DNA of 64,000 nucleotides from assembly GCA_963277665.1 (NCBI GenBank), contig OY728160.1, positions 48,716,605 to 48,780,604 of the forward strand. Reading direction: 5' to 3'. Every line of letters starts with the position of its first letter. Positions within the stretch are counted from its first letter, which is position 1. The notes below the pieces were generated by a model, which was given only the letters and a program-made list of their open reading frames with translations, made no database searches and was not told the origin of the DNA. The translations under genes and the position numbers were made by a program. Shown here one piece after another: positions 33,517 to 48,789 of this stretch. The stretch is from Viscum album. Lineage: Eukaryota; Streptophyta; Magnoliopsida; Santalales; Viscaceae.

Positions 33517-36150
33517 TGTAACAACTCTTATTTTTTAAGTATTACCATAGAATAATATATGGATTATTTTTCAGGCTAGTTTATAAGAAGACATTCCATT
33601 CACAGGCCCAGTGAGGAGGGAATTAATTTTTTTAATTAGATTAAATATATTAAATATAAAATTTGTACAGTTTTCCATAAAAATGAAATAAAGTATAAAT
33701 GGGAGTATAGATTAGAAATATGAGGCCATCATTGAGCTATGATTGTGGGATTTACCCTATGCATGAATTAATCATTGTTGTAATCAGACGTACATGTATA
33801 AGTCATCATGAGAGTAAATAAAAAAATAAATTTATTTATAATTTTATTTTATTATGCTAAAACCCTGACCTTTTCCCTCTAAAAATATATGGTTATGGGG
33901 AGACCTCAGTGATAGATTATTATCCCTAGAGATCTAGAGTACTCTTGGGGAAGAGTGTTTTTAGTGTACTACATCATAACATTTCAAGATCAAGGATCAT
34001 TGGGTCATCAGAATTAGAGGATATTTCCAACGATAATGATAAAAATTCATTCTTAATATAGGATTGGTCCATTACAAGGTTGGATATTTGTTTTTTGTGG
34101 ATTTAAACACCATTTTTTTATCTTATGATGAAGGAAAATCACTTAACAGATGATTTGATTCATGATTTGAGTGTATTACCAGTACAAGTTAGATTTATCT
34201 CAGATTGTGGATTTATATTGTTAATTATATTATATCTATTTATTAATAATTCAAAAGGAAATGAATATATTCAAAAATTAAAATTTTTTCAGGGCCGTTA
34301 CTCATTTTTTTTCTTTTTTCATTTATTCTCCTATTATTTATTAATTATTCACAGGTGTTCTCTTTGGTATATGGTTCAAAAAATACTAAAAATTCTTTTG
34401 TTAAATGCTAATTTCTTAATGTAATAGATCGATACTGTAGATTCATGTTCATATATATTTCATTTTGTGATTTTTTATGTGGTGACTAGGATATGTGATG
34501 GAAGGGATTCCCAGGAGAATTTGTTGATGGATTACATCGACTGGTGACAGCACGGATTGGCCGAACAAGATACATCATTGTCTGTGTGATTTTTTTTCCA
34601 GTCAAGAGGATCGACGAGGGGATGGTGATGTGTGAAATGGACCTATATTTATGAAAATTCCTCAGTTACATTGTTGTAATATATAATTACACACCATGTC
34701 AAACCCCTGAGCGGATGCTAGGTTTTACGCATGGAGATAATAATTTCTTTCCATTTTGTCTCTTTCATAAACGTTGTGGTCCCAAGATATCCATCATAGC
34801 ATATATAAGAGATAATTTTATAGAAATTTTATTTGGTGTTATATGGTGTTTGGGCCATGCCAAATGCCATGTACACCCTGGTAGAATGCCCAATGTGTAT
34901 ATGGGGTCTATTCCCAAATGTTCGTGTGGCCTCACATACCATGTGTGGAAGACCAGATGCAATGTACACTAACATGGACATGGGTGTGGGTTTTGTTACA
35001 TGGGTAGAAATTATTGATGAAGGGATGCATCAAGTACTCATAGTACAAGTTATGTACATTCTCAAAGAAGGATAGAATCTCTTGTCTTATTTATGATGGA
35101 CATGTTTAATTATGGTACATTCCCTTACTGCTTTTTCTGAGGGTTATTATGGAATCACATTCTATGTGTATGATGATGATCACCCCTAAGGAAGTTCAGT
35201 ATTCGAAATATTTGTTGTATTCCCTCTATGAGGCACATAGTGAGACCCTATATCATCATAATTTTCATAGGTGGGGTTCTCATAATCGTCATGAACAACA
35301 CTAGATGGGATTTGATCCCCTGTTTTGAAGGTAAATCCTGATTGGTTATTTGTATACCCCATTTATCTGGTGTGATCCCAATATACGTATCAATATCTTA
35401 ATACATCCAGCATGTACTTCTTATGGAGATACTGAATGGTAATGGAATCATGGATGGAAGCCATCAATGCAATCTGACTCATGGTGTGTGTTCTCCCAGA
35501 TGAGTTTTATATGAAACCATCATGTTGGAATCATAGAAAAAAAGTATGGTTGGGTTCTTACATGAGATGATCTGTATACTATGGGTAAATATGATTATTA
35601 TTATTATATATATTGATGACCTATCCCTGTGATGAGCTGACATGAATTATTGATGTAACATTCTTATTGACATTAGTGTGTCATACTGGGTATGATAATA
35701 CTAACACCTCTATAGGATTTCCCACCTACTTCATGTCTTATGCAGATGACTAACCTTTTTTCAGAGTCCAAGAGGGACCAGGACTAGGTTATCTAGGGGA
35801 TCCCAAATGAATGAGGTGTGCTCTAGTGGGTACATTTACAGATATCTACTCGTACTTCATAGGATGGCCACATGTTCATTTTATTTTATTGGGTTTGTAT
35901 TTGTTCAATTTTTCTCCTACTTTTTTGTCATACTATGGTCATTAGATTTTTATGTATACATTCATGGTTATTGAATTTTTATATTTCGCCATTTTATGGG
36001 CTTGGAGTTGTGTGTGTGTTTGTAAGTACATTAGGATAATGGATCCTATGTGTGTGATATGCCTAATCGACACTATTCATCAACCCATACCCAATTAGAG
36101 GATCATTTTTGGTAGTCACGCCTCGGCCCCTATTGGGATGACTCAAATAG
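33517..36150 (+). repeat. Element F 5' LTR
   Basis: From TGTAACAACTC to just before the primer site. Contains a CATG-rich stretch at about 34850-34985 and a TATGCAGATGACTAAC stretch near 35740 typical of this LTR group. The equivalent of the TATA site (near 33880) is mutated to CTAAAAATATA. Confidence 0.75.
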
Positions 36151-36152
36151 AG

Positions 36153-36164
36153 TGGTATCAGAGG
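36153..36164 (+). promoter_or_regulatory. Element F primer binding site
   Basis: TGGTATCAGAGG, a perfect match to the initiator Met tRNA 3' end complement used by these elements. Confidence 0.85.
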
Positions 36165-36165
36165 A

Positions 36166-37559
36166 ATTTGTTCTACCTTAAGATCTAATTTTGAGAGATT
36201 AGTTTTTGTTTTATGAAAACATATTTAAGTGGTAATGGATTATTTCTCAGGACAAGGACTCTAGTGTTAGTGTGATGGACAATATATATATTCACCCACA
36301 CTCCAATAAGCTACTTCTTGGCTAGGTACAAGTATACACCAGTTATAAATATAACATTAGTATATGGATCATATAAGAATGGGTTGTATATTCCATTTCC
36401 TCATTTAGTCATAATTCTAGGTTTACTCATTGACCATGATATATATTGTATAATTTAGGATGAATCAATTACATTTTCTAGTGAAGATTTAACATCATAA
36501 TCACAGGGATATTCCCCTAAATGATGAGGTTTCGATACAAGGAAATTCTTATTTAGTGTTACCTCTAGGTGGTGCACAAGTCTTCCCACAATAAGTCAGG
36601 TAGTATATGATACCGAAAGTACTATAAAATGGTATGTATTATGATCACTCTTTATGAGTTTCAGTGACAATAACCTCTCAGGTTTTTGGGTGAGCCAAAC
36701 CAAAAGGTGGCTGCAGACTTGGGTGAGGTAGTGAAATGTGTCTTTGGTAATGTCAGGACACCTGCAGACTATGTTGTGGTCCTAAAATTAATCCTTATTC
36801 TTGTATTTTTAAGAATGTGGTGGGGATTTGTGACTCAGTTGTATAATAAGATGACTCTTTCATGAATATAGTTCACACACTGTTTTAGAGAGAACTTGTC
36901 TCTAGAAATATTTATGGTTTTTAACATCCAAGTGCTTCATTAATGTTATAATGGTAGTTTGACTATAAATAAGAATCCATAATTGTTCAAAAACCTCTCC
37001 AAATACATGATGGATATGGTATATGATCTATTCTATTGGGAACAATCCTTCTAGAGAGTACTATGATAAGACATCCTAAAGATCATAATAGATCTATTCA
37101 TTCCTACCTTGTCTATGGTTATGGAGCATTCTTTGGTGGTTTTAATTTTTTTTGTTGAGCAGACACCAATAGTTGGTGTCGATAGTGGGAACATGAGAAC
37201 TCTAACTTTGGATTAAGGTACAGAAAAAAGGCATTGGGACCGGAACTTTTGAGGCATTTTAGGAGGTGGTCTAGGGTTTTAGGGTTTGTGGTTTAAGGAT
37301 CACAAGATTGATCCTGTCAGCCTAGAGAGAGGTGTTTATACTATTTTGATGGTAGGGGAAATCTTGTATGAGATTTTCCAGCTTGGGATGAAATTGATAG
37401 AGATATTTGGGATGAGACCCCAAGGAAAAGGTAGTGGTAGGAAAAAGAAGTTTTTTTGGGTGAAGTATGTGGTATAGGATCTAGGAATGTAGCTAAAGTT
37501 GATAGAAATTTTGACTTATTACCACCACCACCCCTATGTTGTCAATAGAAGGCTCAGGG
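36166..37559 (+). other. Element F leader and gag-equivalent region
   Basis: By position this should contain gag, but I could not find a CCHC knuckle or gag core with confidence. Either the decay is too strong or gag was partly lost. Short frames such as 37286-37477 are not convincing. Confidence 0.4.
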
Positions 37560-40500
37560 AGCTAAATGTCATGGGAGAGGTATGCTACAAGTGTTCATTA
37601 CTTTTGACCAAAAGGATCAAATAATTATAAGAGGTATGATTTGTGTCTTCTCAACATCAGTACTAGCATTGATATGCATGGGTCTCATCAACTCATTTCC
37701 TTTAAATTATCTAGTTTGAGACATAGGGATTCCTATTAACCATATGTCTCAACCCATGTTCTTGAAAAATCCTACTGGAGGTGACCTAGTGATTTCAAAA
37801 TTCTATCAAAGGTGTGAGCAAACTCTTAGAGGTGGGAGTTTCATCTTGGATATATTTGTGGTAGAAATCAAGCCTTACAATTTCATCGTAGGTATGTAAC
37901 TGTTATATACAGTTTATGGACAGATAGATTATTTAAGAAAAATCATACATTGGGTCTATAGTGATGGGAGGAACTTTTCATATGTCGGTGAAAATGAAAT
38001 CTAAGTGGAGTAGGATGGACTCATGCTTAAGAGGGTACACCCATTTACCCACCAGTTGTCGAGAATGACCCTTTGTGTGGAGTATTTTATGAGTTTTCAT
38101 TTTCCTAAATTGTTGGAAGTGTATGAGGACCTATTTCCAATGATGTTTCTAGCATACCTCCTCATCGAGAGATATACTTCTTTATTGATCTACACATCAG
38201 GATGTCTCTGTTATCTACTCCATCTTAATGGATGTCTCCAATTGAGCTTTTTCAGGTGAAGGTGTAGTTGGAGGACTTATTGAGAAATGTATTTATCAGG
38301 ACTAATGTTTAATCTTCGGAAGCACTTATTTGGTTCATGAATAATACGTAAATGAGCATGAGTTTTTTTGGGGATTACCATTTCTTAAAGAAGCTGACCA
38401 TGAATAACAAGTGACAACAAATGATGAATGATGACCTCTTGGATTGTATGAGATAGGAATGATGGTTCTCAAATATTTACCACATATTTGGTTATCACCA
38501 ACTATGAGTATGGGATGAGGACATACCAAAGATAGTATTTATATGTCTCTATGGTCAAAATGTGTAATTTTTTATTCCCATTAGAATGAAGAACACTGAA
38601 ACTGTGTTCATGGGACTTATGAAACAAATATTTTATCCTTTTATAGAGTGGTTTGTTGTAGTATTCATTGGTGATATCTTAGTTTACATATATTCTAAGG
38701 AGGAGTATGCAAAGGACATGTGAATGGTCCCAGTCATGATTCGAGAGAGCCACCTTCAAAAAAATATCTCAATGTGATTGTAACATATTAATGATGTCAA
38801 CCTCTTGGGATATGTTATCTCAGAATATGGTGTAGTAGTGGAACTAGAAAAGGTTGAGGAAATTTCAATCTATGATCCACGTAAGAGAATGAAAGAGGTT
38901 TAGGAAAACCCTTTCGTACAAGTATACAATCATAGACTCATACTAATTTTCTCATAGATATCATCACCCTTGAAAAGTTTTAATCGAAAGACGAATCATT
39001 TTGTGTGTATTATAATGTACTGGGATAAATTTTAGGTGTTGAGTTAGTTATTCATGGGTGCTCCCATATTGATATTTCCAGAAGATGGTTTCAAGTATGT
39101 AGTGTTATCTGATGAATTAGAGGACAAGCTTGGATATGTCCAAATTTCCATGTAGGTAGTGATTTACTGTGGTTCATTTCAGTTGGAGCCCTGTGAGAAT
39201 AACTATTTGACCAATAATATTAAACTAACAACATTAGACTTATCACTAAATATGTGGGGACAATACCTTATAGGTGAGTGATTTTTTCTCTATTCTAATT
39301 ATAAGAGTCCCGGGTATATCTTTTCTTATATATATATTAACTTTAGAATTAGGGAATAGATATAGAACCTCCATGATTATGAATACATGATTTTATATAC
39401 CTCTTGGAAGGGGAATGTGGTGGACGAATATCTCGATATAGGATCTTGTTTATAGTTATTGGGTGAGAAATCTAAGCTGTTGGACATAATAAAATAATCC
39501 TTTTTTGGAAGGGGATGAAGTATCATACTCATAGTAAATGGTTTTTACCTGTGTACTAACATAGTCAGTCAGGGATTCACATCATAGGGATAAAAAATGT
39601 GAGCCCCTAAGTACTCTGATATGCACTATATATGATTTTGATAGATATTCTAAATGTGGGGAGAATATAATTCATTTCATTGATAGATGATGGTACATTA
39701 TTCACTAATATTGAGGTGTAGAGGGAGTTTCATACATAACCCATAATAGTAAGTCCTGGTGTGGGCAAGGTGTACTATGGAATTCAGTGGATGTTTTGGT
39801 GGATAGGGACAAAGAGTTGTATTATAGAGTTTGTCTCTTAATTCCTAACTTGTTAGAAATTAAATTTTGAGAACTAAGTTCTAGTGGGTTTATCCCAATA
39901 CCATGAGGTTCTAGAGGGGATCTGGTAAGGGATATCCATGCATTTTGTGATAGATTTACCATGTATGTCCATTAGGCATGATTAGATCTAGGTGATCATA
40001 GAAATAATCAACATGTAGGACCACTTACTATCTATCTGAGAGAGTATTTTAATATATATATTTTGATTCTTGTACAAGTTGGAGAGAGTACGAATCCATG
40101 GATTTCCCTCAATGATTGTTTTTGAATATAGAAATAGATTCAAATCTCTGATATGGAATGGATAATAGGAATACATTGGGACTCAGTTTAATTTGATCAT
40201 TGTTTTTTTACCCCAATATTGATGGCCCGAAATAGTTGAAAATCTTGGTCTAACAGGACATGTTCTAATCTTTCAATTTAGTATTTGGAAGTAATCGATA
40301 GGTTCACTGATCATTGGTGGGTTCTTTTAAAAACTTCTTCCATTTTACCAACATTTTGGAACTATTGAATAACTTGTATTAGTGACCTTATAGGTCATCA
40401 CAATGCTAGGCTGACCAAGGGGTGTCAGTACTTATTATCTTAGAGTTTTTGTGAGCCATGATCGAGAAGGTGAAAATCATGTAGGAGAAGATAAGGATGA

Positions 40501-41000
40501 CACATATCTATCATAAGTCCAATTTAGAGTGATGAATTAGGACAATCGATTTTGAGGAGGGGCACCATGTGACTTTTAAGGTCTCACCCCTATAGGGATT
40601 GAATAAATTTGGTTGGAGAAAAAACCTATCTCTAAGGTTCATCGACCCTTTCTAAATACTATATATATTTGGCAAGTTATTGTTCCTCTTGGTTTTACCA
40701 CCGTATTTATACTGGGAACGAGAAGTCTTCCTTGTGTCATAGCTACTAAGGTATGTATAAGACTCATCGCATGTTAGGGACAAGAGAGGGATGAATATAA
40801 TTGATGGTTCTACTTTTGAAATGTACATAGTAGAGATTGTGTATTGGTTGGATATGATCCTTTGTGGGTGAGTGGTTCCTTTAGTATGTGTTCAGTGGGA
40901 TATTGAGAATCTTTGGGATAGTACCTAGGAGGAGGAGACCCAGATATATACTCTATACCCAAACCTCTTTCTGTATCATTTTTTTTGGATTTTAAAAACA
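37560..41000 (+). pseudogene. Element F pol remnant (protease to integrase)
   Basis: In order: protease at about 37620-37910 (an IIRGM entry and a PYNFIVGM end equivalent to ILGMDWL); linker and RT start near 38090-38290 (IPPHREIYFFIDL, IELFQVKVQLEDL); RT centre VVFIGDILVY at 38658-38690, with Gly replacing the first catalytic Asp; RNase H and integrase further right (ISMHFVIDLP near 39937; GHHVTFKVSPL near 40565). Frames shift repeatedly. The chromodomain could not be separated clearly from noise at 40700-41000. Confidence 0.72.
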
Positions 41001-41009
41001 TAAATCCCC

Positions 41010-41022
41010 AAGGAGAGGAAAA
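41010..41022 (+). promoter_or_regulatory. Element F polypurine tract
   Basis: AAGGAGAGGAAAA directly before the 3' LTR. Confidence 0.7.
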
Positions 41023-43773
41023 TATAACAACTCTACATTTTCCATGTATCTCTTTATAATATTGTATGTAATAGTTTCAAAGCTAGAAAATGAGACATAG
41101 TGACATTTTGAGGCCCGATTAGCCCAGAATAAATTATTGACATATATAAAATATTTTAAATATCACACAATAGTAGTTTTCTTAAAAATGGAATAATTAA
41201 TAAATGGGGGTTTGGATCAAAAATCTGGGGCCTCCATTGAGATCAGAGTACGGTTATGGAATGAGATAATATTTCTTTGGGTTAGATGTATTAGAGAAAT
41301 ACATCACCAATGTATTATATATATATATATATTTATTTATTTATTATTATGACATATAAACCTATTTTCCCTCTATAAATATATTGTTATGTGGAGAACT
41401 TAGGGTTTTTCAATTAACACTTTAAATCTAATGGACTGATAGAGGAAGGATTTCTTGGAAGATGAAATTGGATATGATCGACATCAAAGATCATTATGCC
41501 ATTAGAATTCAAATATATTTCCCATAATAATAACTCTGTTATGTTCTATTTTAGAGATCTTCCCATATAGGGGTAGGATGTTTGTTTTATGTGGATTTAT
41601 CCCACTTTTATATTTTCTACGATAAACAAAAATCAATAAACTAATGAAAAAATTCGTGGATTGAGAATGTTATGTTTATGGGCTACATTTATCTGAGATT
41701 GGAGGTTCCTATTGTTGGAAATATTATATCCCTTTTTCATTTCCCTAATGACAATAAGTTGAGTACAAAACAACCAATAGATGAGGTGAATCCCTTATTT
41801 TTTTTGTTTTTTTCCTCCACCACTATGTGTTATTTGTAAACTAGTGTTTTATTTGCGAGGTGGTTTAAAAAATACATAGAAATAAATTTTTGAATGTCAG
41901 TTTCATGGTTAAATGGATTCATACCTCAGATCAGGGTTCATATTGATTATGGGATCAAGATAATACGATTTATTGGGACAATATCATAGTTCTTCAAGAG
42001 GGATTCAGAATGTGGTGGCCGAAAGATGTGATGGAAGGGTTTTCTATGTGAATCAATTAGTGAATTATGTTTACCTATGAGGAAGGTCTTGGCTAGACTA
42101 GATCCTTGATTTCTAGTTGGATTAATGGATAGATCAGAGGAGGGAGGATCAATTAAAGACATGTGAAATACATTTGGATTTTAGGAAAATCTTGGTTTCC
42201 AAACATTGTAATCCACAATTGAACAACATGTGGGTCCCCCTATGCGGTGGATATGGTTTAAACATAATGATAAGGATCACATGTTGTGTTTCCCCTACCA
42301 CACTCCATGTGGTCCCTCACTGGATAGATTGTTGTACACATGAGGTACACACCCAACAACCTGGGAGGAGTTACACACCATGTGGACCATGACCCATGTT
42401 GTGAGAACCCTATAAGATAGCATGGCCTATACTGGGGGTACATGCCTAGGGGATCATGTGGCCCCACATTCCATGTGTGGTGGACTGCATGTCATGTACT
42501 CATAATGGACACATGAATGGGCCTTTTCACATGGGTAGAACCCAGTACTAAAGAGACACATCGTGTACAAATATTACTCATCATATACCTTCCTAAAAGG
42601 TTATTGGATCCATTGTCCTATTTATAATCGAAAACATTCGTTAGGGTATGTTCCATTGATCTTTTACCTGAGAGTTATAATAGAATCATTCCATCTTCAT
42701 AGGATGGTGATGCCGTCATAAGAATTTCAATCTGAGATGAAGTTTTTTGAGCCACTCAGTGAAGCTCAGAGTGAGATTCTCTATCATCATCATTAACCTA
42801 GGTGGGGATCCCATAATAATCATGAACAACACTACAATGTCATCAATCCTATAATTATAGGGTTAATCCAGATTGTGTTATTAGTTTACCTTATGGAAGT
42901 GGGTGTGATCCTCATATGTGTATTGATATCTTTAATCTTCTTATGTTTACGTATTATTGAAGGACCCAATGAGAATGATATCCCAGATGGATTCCATTAG
43001 TTCTATATAACTCTTAGAGTTTTCTCTCCACGACGATTTTTATTTGGAACCTTCATGATGGAATCATAGTTTGGCATTAAGGTTTTGATATTACATGAGA
43101 CTATGTTTCTACTATGAATATATCAGGATGTTCTTGTTAAATGTTTTTTGACATATCCATATTAGGAGATTACTCTTATTAAAAATGTTATATTTATATT
43201 GATTTTGGGGTTTCGTACTAGGTTTTTTTATACTCACTCTTTCATGGTATTTTCTTACACATGTCTGTTCTTATGTGGATTATTGATATTTTGATTGATT
43301 CCTAGAGAGAGTAGTACAAGGAAGATAATTATGATCCTAACACTCAGAGGTTTGTTCTAATGATTACATTGAAAATAATTGAATCATACATTATAGGCTA
43401 TAATGTTCTTCATATTCTTTATGTGGTATTTTATTTGACCATTTACTTTTTATTACATTGTATTCATACTCTAATGGCCCGAAGGCCTTTATTTTTTTAT
43501 TGATTTTTGATAATCCACCTTTAAAGGGATGAGGTGAAACCCTTACAAGGCCCATAGGTGTAATTATTACATGGCCTGTGAGGTTATTGCTTGTTTTAAG
43601 TTTCGGTATTTTATACTCTCTTATATATGTGTGTGTATCTATATAGGTACATTAGTATATGGCCTCCCATGCATGTGATATGCCTAGTCGGCATTGGTTT
43701 CCAACCCCTATCCAATTGGTTGCTATCTTGGGGTATTTGAGGCTCAGGCTTATTGGGTCAGGTTGTGGGAACA
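41023..43773 (+). repeat. Element F 3' LTR (about 2.75 kb)
   Basis: Homologous to 33517-36150, starting TATAACAACTC (TG mutated to TA). TATA-like CTATAAATATA is at 41373-41383. A CATG/CACATGG-rich cluster at 42290-42520 is expanded compared with the 5' LTR. Confidence 0.72.
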
Positions 43774-46700
43774 AAGAATATCATCAATTCATATTAAATA
43801 ATGGTAAAAGGATAATATTATTATTTCTAGATATATTTCATATATTTAAGGTATTATTTTACTATCAATAAATAGAACATGAGAAAATATATGTACTTGA
43901 TTTATTTCTGGTTCATAAACACAATTTCAGCCTTCAGTTATGTTTGGATCAATTTACACTTCTCTTTAATCCCTAAATCCGAGAAAAGAATAATCAAGAT
44001 GAATTTTCCATTCTTGAAGAACTAAAATTAAATTTTAATGGATAATAATATTTCCATTGGAATGAAATGTTATTTATCATTTTTATATTTATTAACCAAA
44101 ACCAAAAAATTATTAAAATCAGATAATATAATATAAAATATTAGTAGATCATCATTTTATGAAATACTATATAAATCTATAAAAATTCAGAAACAACAAC
44201 CAAAGTTATAATTTAAACATCGCATAAATAAAAAATATTTAAAATATTTAAAATTTTGTTGATCATGTTGAAAATATAAGGATTATAACTATTTCATCGT
44301 ATATTTTTCTAAGATCAATTTAACATTTGTCTCTAAGATACATTAATAACTCATAAATTCAAATAACAAAAACGGGTATTCCCTAATCATATAATCTCAA
44401 AAAATATTTTATTAATTCCCATAAATAATTTAAATCCACTAAAAGACATAATAAAATCATATAAGAATCTAATAAATAACTTAGGCATTAAATCGTTGAA
44501 AAATATCATCTTATCCAAAAACATTATATTCACCTTAATCATAGAATGTTCCAAAATGTGATAACATTTTATCCCAATTTACAATAAATATCTCAACATA
44601 AAATATCATCTAAATAATAATGTATGATAATATCTTTCAACTTATTTCCTCAAAATATAAAAGTATTATTCCCCAAAAAAATATTTCACTACAAAACAAG
44701 TGAAATATAACCATCACATATACCTCAACCATTTATTATAACTATATACATGTCTCAAAAAGTATTCCCATAACTTAAAACCATTAAATGTGTGTATATT
44801 TCGTTAAACCTATAAACATTCATAGAATTATTAACCCATAATGGTATTTAAAAAACGTCAAAGATCCTCATTTGAATCATCATAACTTCACAAGTTATCT
44901 AAACCATTCCATTTAAACAAACTCTAAGGACTCCAAAAAAATAAAATCACTATTATATGATTTATACCAATTTAATAATATTCATACATTTCATGAATTA
45001 TTTCATTTTATAGTTTTAGGTAATAAAGAAAACATTATCTAATATAGGGAATATTAATGTATTGTGTCCATTTTCTCCATAAAAATCACTCTTAAATATA
45101 AACTCATATTTCATTCGAAACAGTTCTTCTTCTATTAAGATGTGTTAGCAAAGGAGACATATATTACTTTATATATTTCTAAATAATACTTAATTACTAT
45201 AAAACATTAAAAAATTAATAATATTAAAAAATCTGAAAAAGGGATATAAAAATAATTGAATCATCTTAATTAAGTGAAAAACTTGAAAACATAAGATAAT
45301 TTTTACCTTTTCATAATACATATTTCAGAAAATCAATAATATTTATCCAAATTAGAAAATAAATCTTTATTCATAGAAATCATTTTAAATCCATTAGAAA
45401 TAATATTATTTCCATTAATAAATCATGAAAAATTTTAATGGAAAAATTAACCATTCACCGATAAATGTGTTTAATCTTTCCCTACCAAATGAAGTCATGA
45501 TATTTCCATAAAACCCATTTGCAAGAATAAATATAGTTATCTTATATAATCACAATAATAAATTGTGTTAAATTTTTAAAACCCATTTTAGAATAATTAA
45601 ATCCCAATTAATTCAATATATGTTACTTGTCATGTTATCTCGCTCAGTTTCCACCTATAATGAATATATCATTACCCACTAAATTGGAGAGATATAATGG
45701 GTTACCCCATCGTCATTAAATTTATTAGAATCACATGTAAACATATATGATTCTAAATTACCATATATTGAGAAAAAATAATTAACCATACATTTTTTCA
45801 TAAAAAATAGATAAAATCATATGAATTAATAATAAAAACACATTGATTTTTACATAATCATAATAATAAATATACCTTTTCATGGAAAAATATTAAAAAT
45901 AGAAATTTTCCAAATTTAATTTTATGTGGAAACCTATAAAAGATTTATAAAAAGATAAATAAGAAAGAATAAACTTGATGGTGAGATAAATTTGTTCATG
46001 AATTACACATTATATATCAATATTTTTCACATTTGAAAAATAGTAAATAGTGACCTTTAAAGAAACTGTAAAAAATATTTCATTATATAACATTGTAAAG
46101 AAAGTAAAAATTATTTTAAAATTAAATTTAATAAACTATTACGTTTAAATAATTACATCCTTCAATCATTTATAAGAAAATTTATATGGAGAGAATGATT
46201 TTAAAAAAATTCCAAAAGTGTTTTATAGGAAAATCACTAATGACTTTGGAAAAATGTTAAATTAATAAAATTAAAAGATATCAAATAAGAAATATCTATG
46301 AACCACTTGAATTTATATTAATTAATGGTAAAATTAATCTATATGTTAGTATATTCAATACATAAAAAATCATGTGGTGAACATGGTATTAGTCTCAATG
46401 AAATGAAATTGTGATGAGAAATCTCCCACCGCATCTCTCAATTCACCCCATACATTCTTTAAATACTCTATAATAAAAATATGTTAAGACTTAATTTCAT
46501 AATATCAATTTTTATGTTTTATTCAATTATCATAATCTATTTAATTTACATTTTTACCATGCCTTTTATAGTAAGTAAATCGATTAAGTTCGTCTCAGTT
46601 GTTTTGAGAATGTTCACGTCGTAATCCCAAAAACAACTTTGGTAGTTTGACCATGGTAAAAGAAGTCATTGTAAAAAAATATAAATAATATTAGTCCTGA

Positions 46701-48789
46701 AAAAATGGTCATATATTTTCATGAAATAATATTTTATAAACATCCATTAATTTAATATATTAAAAATATATTCATCAATTTTTGGATGTAGAATTTCCTA
46801 TGAACACCTGAGTAGCGTTATCATTTCATAACTAGTTTAATGATATGTTGTAATGTAATGAATTATGTTTCAAGAGTAATAATTATTTCATGAATATGAT
46901 ATAGTTTTATTAAATCCATCATAAAAACCCAATCTTATGAGTTGGTTGTGAAAACATATGCAGATCGCTTCATGGTGGTCGAAGACTACAAAAATGCTTG
47001 AGTTATTGTTTTCATTTCTCATGGGATAGAGAATGAGATGATAATGGGTTGTTAAATCATCATGATAATATTTTAGAATATCTAATATATTTATTTTATT
47101 AAATCATCATGATTATGATACAATTTAATGAGGTATAATATGAAATAAAATGATTGAACTTGGTTAAGAGTTACACATCTTCTTTGAAACCCCTCTTCTT
47201 TATACTCTTTAAGCCTTTTTAGGATGGAATTTTATGGAGACCCAAACATCTAGGTCATGTTAAGGATATTTTAGAAGTAATATGGGTAGATATGTTTTGA
47301 GATATATATCTCAAAATATTCTAGGAATATAGGATATTGGATTCTGGTTTATAAGTGAGGGGAGAGGTACAATTGTAAATATTATGAGCATTAAAATATA
47401 ATAAATATCATAATAATGTAAAGTGGGAACAAATGGAAATAATTTAGTATTTTTGACATGATATGTTCAAAATAACATTAACCAATAAAAATATGTTACT
47501 TTTATGTTTCATTTTAAAAAATATCATTTTTTACCCACCTAATTAACCCTTTTAAATATGGAACATTGTAACACATTTTTATCTCTTGCAAGATTATAAA
47601 TTTAATTATAAGACTGAAATAGGATAAAATATGGTATATGTATTTAATATTTCAATATTTTAGTTCTCATTCTTCCACAATAATTTTTTTCATTTTAAAT
47701 AATTTAATAAAATCGTTTTTATCATAAAATTTAATTAAAGTCATATTTAGAGACATTAATTTATTTTAAATTAATGAAATATAGACAACAATGAATTTAA
47801 AATATAAACACATTTACCATTAATTATAATTAACAATTACCTATTAAATAATTGTAACACTAAAATTCATCCAAAACATATTTATTTTAATATTTTTTAA
47901 AATCATTTACGTTGATTTTTATACTACTTTTTCAAGCACTAAATCAGTGTTGTGTTAGAATTTAAGATAATAATACCATAAATATAAATTAAAAATCAAT
48001 TAAAATTATGAAATTAATGTATCTGTATTGGAAAAAAACCATTTATAACCATTCATAAATACATTCGATCCCTAGTAAAAAATACTGTGGATATTAAAAT
48101 AAAGAGATAGTCATTTAATAATTTTTGTTTAATTAAAAAAATATAATGGTTATAATATAATTAAAATGCACCCTAAAAATAGTATATTCTAAACTAATGT
48201 TATAAGGGTTAAAATTCCAAAATTCAATGAAAATAATATTATATTTTATAACCTTATCGCTTATTTCAAACCTTAATTATGTTATTTTACAATTTTACTA
48301 TGGTGACAATACCTTAACCAAAATTACATTTCATAATGGAAGAAAATAAAATTTTCCCCATTAAAAAATTTAAACTTTCCAATTAAAAATATAAAATCCA
48401 TTTTATTATTCAAATTGTATATGTTACTGAAATTATTTTTATTATCAACCCACAAGACGCAATAATAGTTTTTCTAATAATTGTTTTTTATCCATAAAAA
48501 TTAACTTATACTAATATAAAAGAGAAAATTGATTAAAAAAGAATTATTTATATTAAATTTAATGTAATTGATATTATTTTGATTTAAAAGAAATAAAAAG
48601 AAGAATTTTAATTTTAAATGACATGATTTACAGAAACATATTTCCAATTTCGTCAAAATCATTATTTTTCATTATCAACCTAAAAATTAATAATTACAGA
48701 AATATACTAATTTCAATAATATTATAAAATATTTATTTAAATATTAATATATACTTATTCAAATAAAATATATAAATTTGATAAAAATT

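Larger units (their letters stand above)
33517..43773 (+). mobile_element. Element F: decayed Ty3/gypsy retrotransposon
   Basis: LTR pair 33517-36150 and 41023-about 43773 (TGTAACAACTC / TATAACAACTC starts; shared GATATGCCTA and CCAATT stretches near the ends), an intact primer site at 36153, pol remnants in plus orientation at 37560-41000, and a polypurine tract at 41010. Frames are broken everywhere. The right edge is approximate because LTR ends have diverged, and no convincing target duplication was found. Confidence 0.8.

Noticed and set aside
34715..35075. Overlapping ORFs of 65-85 codons on both strands
   Set aside because: They fall in the CATG-rich subrepeats of the F LTR and the frame is not conserved in the 3' LTR.
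43769..43778. Target-site duplication of element F
   Set aside because: ATAAA before 33517 and AAGAA after about 43773 do not match well, and the right LTR edge is uncertain.
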